Shown here: one piece after another, positions 52,630 to 60,942 of the stretch | Numbering within the stretch: position 1 is the first letter of the stretch | How the letters are laid out: each line of letters opens with the position of its first letter | NCBI GenBank assembly: GCA_965232265.1 | Contig: CBDDPH010000002.1 | Location: 1,426,001-1,490,000 of the forward strand | Source of the DNA: VXRD01 sp965232265 | Lineage (GTDB): Bacteria; Latescibacterota; UBA2968 | Direction: 5' to 3' | DNA length: 64,000 nt | Translations under genes and position numbers: made by a program | The notes under the pieces: model-generated | Seen by the model: the letters and a program-made list of their open reading frames with translations, nothing else | What the model was told of the DNA's origin: nothing | The model's database searches: none

Positions 52630-52932
52630 ATGTTGACAAAAGAAAAAATCGCAAATATTCTCTCGGAAAATAGCCCGCATCTGGCGTCTGAGTACGGGGT
52701 TAAGAGAATTGGTTTGTTTGGATCTTATGCGAAAGGTACGCCTACCGAATCGAGTGACATTGACATTGTTGTGGAATTTGAACATCCAATAGGTCTTCGG
52801 TTTATTGAGTTTAGCGAATATCTCGAGGCTATCCTGGGCAAACGAGTAGATGTCCTGACAGATGCTGGTATTCAAGGGATTCGAATTCCACAAGTTGCCC
52901 AGAATATCAAAGAAAGTATCGTGTATGTCTAA
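52630..52932 (+). CDS. MntA-like nucleotidyltransferase (antitoxin)
   Basis: 100 residues, minimal nucleotidyltransferase fold. The motif GSYAKGTPTESSDIDI is a perfect GS-x10-DxD active site. MntA antitoxins AMPylate and silence the HEPN RNase HepT; the HepT remnant overlaps its stop by 8 bp. ATG 52630 is chosen (GAGGGAG about 9 nt upstream); the frame is open to 52570 inside the sulfatase gene. Here it appears to be an antitoxin left without an active toxin. Confidence 0.88.
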   Translation: MLTKEKIANILSENSPHLASEYGVKRIGLFGSYAKGTPTESSDIDIVVEFEHPIGLRFIEFSEYLEAILGKRVDVLTDAGIQGIRIPQVAQNIKESIVYV

Positions 52933-53101
52933 TCGAACAAATATAGACTTTCTGAGTGATATTCGAGATTTTGGTGTTAATTTTGATATTGTGTGGAACA
53001 TTGTTATTGTCGAATTGCCCGACGTTGTCTTACAGATTGAGGAAATCATACGCCATGAATCGGGAGGACTTTCCTTAACCAATGGAGGTTTTAATGTCTG
53101 A
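52925..53101 (+). pseudogene. HepT-like HEPN toxin with internal deletion
   Basis: 58 codons. The N-terminus MSNRTNIDFLSDI and the C-terminal FGVNFDIVWNIV ... QIEEIIRHE are those of a DUF86/HepT protein, normally about 110-115 residues. The middle, including the RNase motif R-x4-6-H normally just before FGV, is missing, but frame is kept. The joint lies near 52960-52970. It should lack RNase activity. The ATG overlaps the MntA-like stop, the usual arrangement of this toxin-antitoxin pair. Confidence 0.75.
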
Positions 53102-54470
53102 TCCACGTCCCAATATTCTCTACATTATGTCTGATGATCACACCGTGAATGCCATCAGTTGTTATAATGGATGGCTGAATGAGGTGGTGGATACACCGAA
53201 TATTGACCGCATTGCCAATGAGGGCATGCGGTTTGACAATTGTATTTGCAATAATGCGCTGTGTTCACCGAGCAGGGCGAGTATTATTACGGGGCAATAT
53301 AGCCATAAAAATGGGGTGTTGCGTTTGAATCAACCTCTGAGTGACGATCACCCCAATTTCGTGCGGCAGTTGCAGGCTTCTGGATATCAAACGGGTATTG
53401 CGGGTAAGTGGCATTTGGGGTCTGATCCGGATGGGTTTGATTATTGGGAGGTGTTGCCGGGGCAGGGAGCTTATTTTGATCCGTCGTTTACGCGCAATGG
53501 CGAGCCGACGCAGTACGAGGGGTATGCGACGGATATTATTACGGATTTGTCGCTCAACTGGTTGAAGGCGCGCGATCCGGATAAGCCTTTTTTGATGCTG
53601 TGTCATCACAAAGCACCCCATGGTTTGTGGGAGTACGCGCCCCGTCATGCGGATTTGTTTGCGGATGGGGATTTGCCCGAGCCGTCGAATTTGTATAAGC
53701 CGTTTGACAAGGTGTCCAGCGCGTTGGAGAATCACCATCGCACGATGCTCTCGCAGGCCGAGCGGATGGATGAGGGCGTCCGGGGAAGGGCGTGGCCCAC
53801 CGGGCGGTTGGATACGACGGGGATGAATACGACGGAGAAGATTCACGCGGCTTACCAGAAGTATGTGAAGGATTATTTGCGGTGTATTGTGGCGATTGAT
53901 GAGGGTGTGGGGCGGTTGCTGGATTATCTGGATGAGGAGGGGTTGACGGAGAATACGATTGTGGTCTATACGTCTGATCAGGGTATGTTTTTGGGCGAGC
54001 ATTCGTATTTTGACAAGCGGTTGATTCTGGAGGAGTCGCTGCTCATGCCTTATGTAATGCGGTATCCGAAGGCGATTGCACCGGGTTCGGTGAATGAGGA
54101 TATTGTGGTGAATGTGGATTTTGGTGCGACATATCTCGATTTTGCCGGGTTGCAGCCCGATGCACAGGTACAGGGCAGAAGTTTTCGCGTGCTGTGCGAG
54201 GGGGAGACGCCCGAAGATTGGCGGCAGTCGGCTTTTTATGCGTATTGGGATGGGCCGACGAAGCATTATGGCATACGTACGCAAGACTATACGCTCGCGG
54301 TACATCGAACCGGCGAGCGCGATTTGTTCGATTTGGAGAAGGATCCCTGGGAGATGACGAGTGTGTACGGCGATCCGGCGTATGCCGATGTGCAGGCAGA
54401 GGTAGAAGCAGATTTGGCGCGGCTGATCGAGGAGATCGATATCAGTGCCGAGGAATTGCCGCAGGAATGA
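53094..54470 (+). CDS. Sulfatase (formylglycine type I)
   Basis: 458 residues. ATG 53094 is 5 nt after GGAGG, and overlaps the end of the HepT remnant. C57 in CSPSRASIITG is the formylglycine site and IAGKWHLGSD the second signature; VVYTSDQGMFLGEHSYFDK holds Asp/Gln and His of the metal/substrate site. No signal peptide. Family resemblance is to iduronate/choline-type sulfatases, but substrate is not readable. Confidence 0.93.
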   Translation: MSDPRPNILYIMSDDHTVNAISCYNGWLNEVVDTPNIDRIANEGMRFDNCICNNALCSPSRASIITGQYSHKNGVLRLNQPLSDDHPNFVRQLQASGYQTGIAGKWHLGSDPDGFDYWEVLPGQGAYFDPSFTRNGEPTQYEGYATDIITDLSLNWLKARDPDKPFLMLCHHKAPHGLWEYAPRHADLFADGDLPEPSNLYKPFDKVSSALENHHRTMLSQAERMDEGVRGRAWPTGRLDTTGMNTTEKIHAAYQKYVKDYLRCIVAIDEGVGRLLDYLDEEGLTENTIVVYTSDQGMFLGEHSYFDKRLILEESLLMPYVMRYPKAIAPGSVNEDIVVNVDFGATYLDFAGLQPDAQVQGRSFRVLCEGETPEDWRQSAFYAYWDGPTKHYGIRTQDYTLAVHRTGERDLFDLEKDPWEMTSVYGDPAYADVQAEVEADLARLIEEIDISAEELPQE

Positions 54471-54482
54471 TGGAAAATGTAG

Positions 54483-54503
54483 ATTGCCGTTTCAAACGGC
54501 AAT
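54483..54503. repeat. Perfect palindrome after the sulfatase gene
   Basis: ATTGCCGTTT and AAACGGCAAT arms around a single C form a 10-bp stem. A T-rich stretch follows only after 12-13 bases, so it may be a weak terminator or an extragenic palindrome. Confidence 0.55.
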
Positions 54504-54545
54504 GCGGGCATTGGATTATTTTTTATAGAACAGTACGGAGTGATG

Positions 54546-54791
54546 ATGTTGGATGAACGGGATATTGTCGCAGCAGATGAATGGGATGCGGGACACATGG
54601 GGTGCGGCGAGGTTATTATTTTGCTCAGGATGCGGATGCAAAAGCTCGAGGCGGGCGAGGTTTTGAAGCTTACGGCGTATGATCCGGGCGCGCCTGTTGA
54701 TTTGCCCGCCTGGTGCCGCATGACCGGGCGGCGGATGGTTCGCGCGGATCACCCGTTTTACTGGATAGAAGAAAAAAAAGTAAAGGAGTAA
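54546..54791 (+). CDS. TusA/SirA-like sulfur-carrier protein
   Basis: 81 residues. It matches the TusA fold pattern: a start region with a single Cys (C20 in MGCGEVI, where TusA has CPxP), a helix, GEVLKLTAYDPGAPVDLPAWCRMTG, and a last strand. The Pro residues of CPxP are lost but the persulfide-carrying Cys is kept, and a second Cys (C57) lies in PAWC. ATG 54546 is 5 nt after GGAG. A DsrE gene follows after 2 bp, so it likely hands sulfur within this operon. Confidence 0.8.
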   Translation: MLDERDIVAADEWDAGHMGCGEVIILLRMRMQKLEAGEVLKLTAYDPGAPVDLPAWCRMTGRRMVRADHPFYWIEEKKVKE

Positions 54792-54793
54792 AA

Positions 54794-55156
54794 GTGGCTG
54801 GAAAATTCTGTGTTAGTTTGACTTGTGCGAAGGACGATCCGGACAAAGCGACTGTGGCTTTTGTGGTTGCCAATGCCGCGCTGGGGTCAGAGAAGGAGAC
54901 GCTCGTTTTTATGACGACGGAGGGTGTCCGCCTTTCCCAGAAGGGCTATGCCGACGATGTGGCGGAGGAGGGTTTTTTGCCGCTGAAGGATCTCATGGAT
55001 CTGTTTGTGGAGGGTGGTGGGACGATTTACGTGTGTGCGCCGTGTTTTAAGAAGCGCGGTTTGGATGAGAATAATCTGATCGATGGGGCAATTATGGTTG
55101 GGGGCGCTGCGCTGGTGGAGTTTCTTTCCGATGGGACGCCCTGTATTACGTATTAG
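54794..55156 (+). CDS. DsrE-family sulfur relay protein
   Basis: 120 residues, GTG start with GGAG 5 nt upstream. Recognisable DsrE fold: an N-terminal strand FCVSLTCAKDDPDKATVAF, LVFMTTEGVRL, and the Cys-bearing segment YVCAPCFKKRGL (about residues 80-91), where the family's reactive cysteine lies. Such proteins pass persulfide sulfur to TusA-type carriers. It sits between a TusA-like gene and a TusA-MetE fusion, with gaps of 2 and 8 bp, so the three form one operon. Confidence 0.85.
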   Translation: MAGKFCVSLTCAKDDPDKATVAFVVANAALGSEKETLVFMTTEGVRLSQKGYADDVAEEGFLPLKDLMDLFVEGGGTIYVCAPCFKKRGLDENNLIDGAIMVGGAALVEFLSDGTPCITY

Positions 55157-55164
55157 GAGGTGTG

Positions 55165-56661
55165 TTGGAACCGATAGAACGACACGAATACGCGCCCGAT
55201 GTCAGTTTTGATGGCGGGGATTTGGATTGTGGTGGCGGTTTGCTGCTGCTGATTCGCCGGCATATCGATCCGCTGGCGCGCGGTGGGTTGTTAGAGATTT
55301 TATCGACGGATGCGACGGTTGAGGTCGAGTTGCCCGCATGGTGTCGGTTGACGAGCAATGAACTGGTGTCGTGGACAAAGGTGGGGCGGCAGCGCAGTTA
55401 TCTCGTTTGCAAGGGGCCGTTTGAGGACCGCGGACGGGCTGTGGCTTCTGTTGGGGAGCAGCTTCGGGTGGCGGTGACGATTCCCGAGTCGCTGCCGGGT
55501 CCTGCGCCCGCGCCGGGGATTGCGCCGCTGTCTGTTATGGGGATTGGGAGTTGGCCGCGTCCGCGCTGGATGCTGCAGGCGGTGCATGATCGGCTCGAGG
55601 GCAGGCTGGATGACGCGGCGTTTCAGGCGACAGCGGATGATGCGGTGCGGCTTTGTATTGGGGCGCAGTCTCGCGCGGGGGTTGATGTGCTGACGGATGG
55701 AGAGCAGCGGCGGGATAGTTATGCGAGTTTTGTGGGTGGGTTGCTGGATAATTGCCAGCTTATTCCGCTGAGCGATTTGACGGCGATGGTGGATGATTCG
55801 GAGAAGTTTGAGAAGGAGTTGCGCGCGCTGGATGTTCCGGCGGCTGAGGTGCGGCATCCAGTGGTGTACGGGAAGTTGGGGCGGAGTCGTCCGTTGGCGG
55901 TTCACGAGTTTGAGTTTGCGAGTTCTTGTTCGGATAAGCCGGTGAAGGTGGCGCTGCCCGGGCCTTATTTGCTGACGCGCACGATGTGGCTGGATTGTCT
56001 GAGGGAGCGTCCGTACGAGTCGCGGGATGAATTGGCGCGGGATGTGGTGCGGGTGTTGCGGGAGGAGGTGCATTTTTTACTGGCGGCAGGTGTTGCGCTG
56101 GTGCAGTTCGATGAGCCGGTTTTGACGGAGGTGGTTTTTGGGGGTGCGACCGGGAATCGCAGTTTTATGTGTGGGGCTTTGAGCGAGAAGTTGGAGGCGT
56201 CGGTGGAGCTCGATTTTGCGGTCGGTTTGTTGAATGAGGTTGTGCGGGGTTTGCCGGGGGAGCGGCTGGGGTTGCATATTTGCCGGGGCAATTGGACGCG
56301 GGATGAGTCCGCGGCGCTTTCCGGGGGGTATGGTGCGCTGCTGGATGTGTTGGAGCGGGTGGATGTGGGGACGCTGTTTTTGGAGCTTTGCACCGAGCGG
56401 GCAGGAGATGTGGGTGTGTTGAAAGCGGTTCCTGATGATAAGCGCGTGGGGGTTGGTGTGGTGAACCAGAAGCTGGATTCGGTGGCGTTGGTAGAAGATA
56501 TCCGGCGGCGAATTTCAGCGGCGATCAATCTGTTTGGAGAAGTGCGCGTTTTGCTGACACCGGATTGCGGTTTTGCCACGTTCGCCGATAATCCCGTGGC
56601 TTCGGCAAATGTGGCGGAGGCAAAGCTGAAAGCGATTGTCAATGCACGCGATTTGATTTGA
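55165..56661 (+). CDS. TusA-like domain fused to MetE-type zinc methyltransferase
   Basis: About 498 residues. Residues 1-85 repeat the TusA pattern of the first gene in the operon (C22 in LDCGGG, C60 in PAWC). From about 120 on it is a UROD/MetE-type TIM barrel with the zinc-thiol site of cobalamin-independent methionine synthase: H371 and C373 in LHICRGNW, E407 in LFLELCTE and C468 in LTPDCGF, corresponding to H641, C643, E665 and C726 of E. coli MetE. The MetE N-terminal domain is absent. Start TTG 55165 (GTG 55162 possible). Methyl donor and thiol acceptor are unknown. Confidence 0.85.
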   Translation: MEPIERHEYAPDVSFDGGDLDCGGGLLLLIRRHIDPLARGGLLEILSTDATVEVELPAWCRLTSNELVSWTKVGRQRSYLVCKGPFEDRGRAVASVGEQLRVAVTIPESLPGPAPAPGIAPLSVMGIGSWPRPRWMLQAVHDRLEGRLDDAAFQATADDAVRLCIGAQSRAGVDVLTDGEQRRDSYASFVGGLLDNCQLIPLSDLTAMVDDSEKFEKELRALDVPAAEVRHPVVYGKLGRSRPLAVHEFEFASSCSDKPVKVALPGPYLLTRTMWLDCLRERPYESRDELARDVVRVLREEVHFLLAAGVALVQFDEPVLTEVVFGGATGNRSFMCGALSEKLEASVELDFAVGLLNEVVRGLPGERLGLHICRGNWTRDESAALSGGYGALLDVLERVDVGTLFLELCTERAGDVGVLKAVPDDKRVGVGVVNQKLDSVALVEDIRRRISAAINLFGEVRVLLTPDCGFATFADNPVASANVAEAKLKAIVNARDLI

Positions 56662-56849
56662 GAGAATCGGACCTCATATCAAAGCAGATTGGATACGCTC
56701 TTTGAGATCGCTATTGTTCATACTCTCTACTCGCAGGTCCAATTCATTTCGGGGTTTAATCGACAACTGTATCGAGGCGATTGTCTAAGATATGTTTGTC
56801 TTTTTGCTTATGGGTATTCTGGGGCATCATCCTTTGAAATGCCCCTCAC

Positions 56850-58091
56850 TCACAAATCAGCACTTTGTCCCGCTGCGTGTTGGGCTTTTGCGCCGACGCC
56901 AAGGACGTTTAGGAAGCCTTCGGAATCGCGGTGGTCGTAGTCGCCCACGTCTTCCATTGAGGCGGTTTCTTCGGAATAGAGAGAGTGCGGCACATTTTTC
57001 GATGATTGAAATAGTACCGTGCCCTTATATGCGGCGACTGTGATTGTACCCGTCAATAGCTTTGCTATGGGTGCGAGTGCGCCCTGCATCATTTGAGTGG
57101 ATAGATCGCAGTAATATCCCTGATAGATTTGTTCGGCGAGGGATGAAGATATCGAATCGTAAAATTTTCGCGCGCGTCTGTCCAGAACTTGTTGGAGCAA
57201 GAACTCGTAACACGCGCCGAGCAGGCAAAGTCCCGGGCTTTCATATACGCCGCGCGATTTGATACCGACAAAGCGATTTTCCACAGTGTGAATCCCGATG
57301 CCCACGCCGTTTCGCCCGCCTATTTCATTGGCTTTTTGGATCGCGGTCGCGATATCGGTATCTGCGCCATTGATTTGCACGGGGCGGCCCGCGTCTATTC
57401 TGACGCTGAATGATTCGGGCTTATCCGGTGCCTGCACGGGAAATACGCCCATGCCCGGTTCGATAAAATCGGCTGCGACATCGAGGTATTCGAGCTTGCC
57501 CGCTTCGTGTGTGAGGCCCAAAAAGTTGGCGTCGGTAGAATAGGGTTTTTCGTACGTGGCCGTAATTGGCAAGTTGTGGGCATTGCAAAAGTCGATCATT
57601 TCTTTGCGCCCGCCAAATAGGTCGAGAAACGCGGGGTCGCGCCAGGGGGCATATACGGTTACGCTGGGTTTGAGCATGTTGGCGACGAGTTGAAATCGCA
57701 CCTGGTCGTTGCCGCGTCCGGTTGCGCCGTGCGCGAGTACGTCGATAGCGCGGCGGTCCATTTCTTCCAGTAATCCCCGCGTGGTGACATATCGCGCAAT
57801 GCCGGTTGTATTCCAGTATCCGCCTTCGTAACGCGCTTGTCCAATCAGCATCGCAATACCCGCTTCTGCCAGATCGGTCTTTAGATCGATCAGCACGGCT
57901 TCACGCGCACCACAGGCGAGCATGCGTTTGGATATGTCATCGATGTTCACTTCATCGGGTTGTCCAATATCGGCGGTCAAACTCACGACATTTACGCCGC
58001 GGTCAGCCAGCCATTTTGTGACGGTGCAACTGTCCAATCCACCCGAGGATGCCAGTGCGACTGTTTTTCCGCGCAGTTCATTAAGCGTCAT
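56850..58091 (-). CDS. argG: Argininosuccinate synthase
   Basis: 413 residues. It joins citrulline and aspartate using ATP in arginine synthesis. The N-type ATP pyrophosphatase loop SSGGLDSC is at residues 15-22, and conserved TYEKPYSTDANFLG and GIHTVENRFVGIKSRGVYE blocks follow. The start has GGAAGGA upstream. No other arginine genes are nearby. The 188-bp gap before it (56662-56849) shows no feature. Confidence 0.95.
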   Translation of the reverse strand: MTLNELRGKTVALASSGGLDSCTVTKWLADRGVNVVSLTADIGQPDEVNIDDISKRMLACGAREAVLIDLKTDLAEAGIAMLIGQARYEGGYWNTTGIARYVTTRGLLEEMDRRAIDVLAHGATGRGNDQVRFQLVANMLKPSVTVYAPWRDPAFLDLFGGRKEMIDFCNAHNLPITATYEKPYSTDANFLGLTHEAGKLEYLDVAADFIEPGMGVFPVQAPDKPESFSVRIDAGRPVQINGADTDIATAIQKANEIGGRNGVGIGIHTVENRFVGIKSRGVYESPGLCLLGACYEFLLQQVLDRRARKFYDSISSSLAEQIYQGYYCDLSTQMMQGALAPIAKLLTGTITVAAYKGTVLFQSSKNVPHSLYSEETASMEDVGDYDHRDSEGFLNVLGVGAKAQHAAGQSADL

Positions 58092-58104
58092 TGTTCCTTC
58101 CTTT

Positions 58105-58959
58105 TCAGGTCTCGTCTAAATCAAAGCCCGCGCCAGTCAGTAAATTTATCACATTCTCGCGTGCGTGTCGGATGCGAATGTCGATTTCTTCAGCCGTAAA
58201 ATCGCCACCCGTGCCGTTTACGCGCTCGACGACCACTGGGCCATCAAAGCCCGCTTCGAATGCCGTGGCAAAGATGCGTTCAAAATCCACATCTCCTTCG
58301 CCGGGAATGGGGAAGTTGTTTTCTGCTTTGGGGCCGATGTGGTCTTTGGCGATTATTTTACAGGTTTGGGCTGCAATATGGGGAAAGTCGTCTTCGGGAG
58401 AGATGCCTTCGTAATAATGGACATTTCCCGGGTCGTAACAGGCCTGCACCGAGGGGCGATCAATTTCTGGAAGAAGGCGGGCGAGATGTTTTGCGGTCGC
58501 GGTATTGCCGGTATGTGGTTTGGGAGCGAGGATAATGCCTCGATTCTGGGCATGGGTTCCCGCTTCTTTCATGTCTGCAACATAAGCTTCGTGGGCAGAT
58601 TGAAAGACTTCGGGCGCGAGGGGTTCATCGGGGAATCGCCGGTATCCGCCCACGCCGGCCATCTGAATGGTTTCGGCGCCGAGTGCCCGGCACACGTCAA
58701 TTCTTCGCATCAGATAACGCGCGTTATCTCTTGCCGGGGTTGATCCCAGCCCGATCACGACAGGGGTCAAACCCGCTTGTTCGCACAGGGTTTTTGTGCG
58801 GTGGACAAGGGGTCCATCGGGATCAAAACCGAGCGTATCTTCACCTTCGTGCGACCAGCCCAGACCCACGTAGGCATATCCCGCGCGGGCAACGCCTTCA
58901 ATTCCTCGCTCGAGAGGATAGTTTGCATAGGGCAGTGTTAAACAGACGAGTTTGATCAA
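58105..58959 (-). CDS. Sugar phosphate isomerase/epimerase (TIM barrel)
   Basis: 284 residues of the xylose-isomerase-like AP-endonuclease-2 fold. Metal-site segments visible: LAPKPHTGNTATAKH (Lys/His), ACYDPGNVHYYEG (Asp/His), KDHIGPKAE and a final ERVNGTGG. The TTG start is set by GGAGG 6 nt upstream. Related proteins epimerise or isomerise free or phosphorylated sugars and inositols; the substrate is unknown. Confidence 0.88.
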   Translation of the reverse strand: MIKLVCLTLPYANYPLERGIEGVARAGYAYVGLGWSHEGEDTLGFDPDGPLVHRTKTLCEQAGLTPVVIGLGSTPARDNARYLMRRIDVCRALGAETIQMAGVGGYRRFPDEPLAPEVFQSAHEAYVADMKEAGTHAQNRGIILAPKPHTGNTATAKHLARLLPEIDRPSVQACYDPGNVHYYEGISPEDDFPHIAAQTCKIIAKDHIGPKAENNFPIPGEGDVDFERIFATAFEAGFDGPVVVERVNGTGGDFTAEEIDIRIRHARENVINLLTGAGFDLDET

Positions 58960-58977
58960 AAGAGACCTCCGCTGGTG

Positions 58978-59521
58978 TTAGTCGTTTTTTCGCGTGACAA
59001 AGAGTGCGAGAAATCCGGGCAAAAAGGCGATGGTCCAGGAAAGCAACTTGTAGAAATAATGCGGTCCGCCGAGCGCGTGACGGGTCCAGATGCCCAAAAC
59101 CAAGAAGGCGAGACCAGAAGTCACGGCGGCCAGGATACCCCGGAGCAATGTGCGTTTCAGGCTTTCGGAGATGGTGTTCACCCACCAGTGGAGCAGGGCT
59201 GCGAGGATCCACAGTTCCATCCACGCCACGACGATTGCATTAGCGCGAATGAATGGGCGCAAGAGATAATAGCCACCGGCGGATAATATGCCAAGGGCGA
59301 GGCCACCGAGTGCGCCCAACAGGATCGTTTGTGTTGTTTTGCCGCTGTAGCCGAGGACAGCGCCCAAACAGAGACACAACAATGCGCCGTGAAGAATGCC
59401 GGCAAACATGCGGTGTTTGATCCCGTGATGCGCCCACAGAGAAATCGGCCAGTGTGCTGAGCGCGGCGAGTATGATCGCGGCGACGAGTGCGCGTAAAAT
59501 TCCGTTGAATTGAACAGTCAT
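58978..59521 (-). pseudogene. Small multi-pass membrane protein, frameshifted near 59438
   Basis: Two frames together make a single protein of about 180 residues with four to five hydrophobic segments. The N-terminal frame starts at 59521 (MTVQFNGILRALVAAIILAALSTLADF) in outline and fails after ADF. The second frame, read just downstream, continues ...WAHHGIKHRMFAGILHGALLCLC and runs to 58978. Removing one T at about 59438-59444 joins them. It may be a sequencing error or a broken gene. Function not recognised. Confidence 0.65.
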
Positions 59522-59537
59522 GTGCTCCTCCAGAGAT

Positions 59538-60929
59538 TTATTCCCGATACGCGGGGTTGGGCGTGGGTATCACTGCGCCCGTGTCTGCCAAGAATTGATC
59601 GATAAGGTCATTCAATTCAGATACGCGGTCGGGATATTCGTCCGCCAGATTATTTGTTTCGCCAATGTCTTCCACCAGATTGTAAAGTTCCACGCGGTCA
59701 GTCTGGTCGTCGTTGTCGCAGTAGAAGCGGATGAGTTTCCAATCGCCTTTGCGCACATAAGTCGATGGCAGGCCATCTGCTGCTGGCGTATAGTGCGGAA
59801 AGTGACAGAAAATGGTGTCCCGCGCAAGGATTTCGCCGCGAAGTGCGGGGGCAAAACTGATGCCGTCAACCGATTCGGGGGCGTCGAGGCCGCAGAGTTC
59901 GGTCAGGGTGGGAAAGAAATCGATGCTCTGAACGATTGCCTGGTCGTTGCGGGTACCCGCTTCAATCTGGCCGGGCCACGCGATGATCAACGGTTCTCGG
60001 GTGCCGCCTTCGTAGGTATTAGCCTTGCCACCTCTCAGGGGCGCGTTGCTCGTGATGGGCACATCGATATAATCGGGATGGACGTGTTCTGTCGCGCTCC
60101 AGTGTACTCCGCCATTGTCAGAAAAGAAGATTACGATGGTATTGTCTAAAATCCCCTCTTCTTCAAGCGTTCCCATTAATTGCCCTACTGCGTCGTCCAT
60201 TGTTTCAACCATGGCTGCGTAAACGGGATTGTGCTGGGGATCTTCGATATCGACTTTTTGCGCGTATTTTTCTATTACATCCTGTTTGGCGTGCCAGGGA
60301 GAATGTACAGAAAATTGCCAGAATTGGAGATAAAAAGGTGTGTCTTTGTTTTCGCGAATAAATTCAATGGCTTCCAGCGCCATGCGGTCTTCCAGGTGCT
60401 CGCCCGGTTCGCCTTTGTTGGGATAGACTTTCCACGGCGCAAACCAGCCATCGGCCAATGGGCTGGGGGCAGGTGTGTGTGGGATGTCGATGTCGAATCC
60501 GTGTTCAAACGGGCTGTAAGGCTCTGCGCCCAGGTGCCATTTCCCAATGTGCGCGGTTTTATATCCGGCATCGCGAAATACCGATGACAGGGTCTGGTAT
60601 TCCGTGCTCAAGCGGGTGACGCTTTGCGCGATCAGAGCTTTGTTATGCGGCGGTCCTTTTTCGCTTAAAGAGGATTCGAGTACAATGCGGTCCAGATGAC
60701 ATCCCGGCGTTGTAATGCCAACGCGCGCGGGCCACAATCCCGTCATGATGCTCGCGCGGGTGGGGGAACACAGCGGGTTGGCGGCGTACGCATTGGTAAA
60801 CATCATGCCGCGCTCGGCAAGGGCGTCGATGTTTGGGGTTTTGCAAAATGCGCTGCCGTATAACGACGTATCGCGCCAGCCCAGGTCGTCTGCGAGAATG
60901 AATAATACATTTGGTTTGTTTTTTTTCAT
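59538..60929 (-). CDS. Sulfatase (formylglycine type I)
   Basis: 463 residues from ATG 60929 (GAGG upstream). C54 in CSPTRASIMTG is the formylglycine site and IGKWHLGAE the second signature. VIFFSDNGGVHWS carries the metal/substrate residues. Its length and arylsulfatase-A-like layout are standard. No signal peptide. Its start is 13 bp downstream of the YbdK-type ligase stop, so these two genes may be co-transcribed. Confidence 0.93.
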   Translation of the reverse strand: MKKNKPNVLFILADDLGWRDTSLYGSAFCKTPNIDALAERGMMFTNAYAANPLCSPTRASIMTGLWPARVGITTPGCHLDRIVLESSLSEKGPPHNKALIAQSVTRLSTEYQTLSSVFRDAGYKTAHIGKWHLGAEPYSPFEHGFDIDIPHTPAPSPLADGWFAPWKVYPNKGEPGEHLEDRMALEAIEFIRENKDTPFYLQFWQFSVHSPWHAKQDVIEKYAQKVDIEDPQHNPVYAAMVETMDDAVGQLMGTLEEEGILDNTIVIFFSDNGGVHWSATEHVHPDYIDVPITSNAPLRGGKANTYEGGTREPLIIAWPGQIEAGTRNDQAIVQSIDFFPTLTELCGLDAPESVDGISFAPALRGEILARDTIFCHFPHYTPAADGLPSTYVRKGDWKLIRFYCDNDDQTDRVELYNLVEDIGETNNLADEYPDRVSELNDLIDQFLADTGAVIPTPNPAYRE

Positions 60930-60942
60930 AAGACCCTCTATT

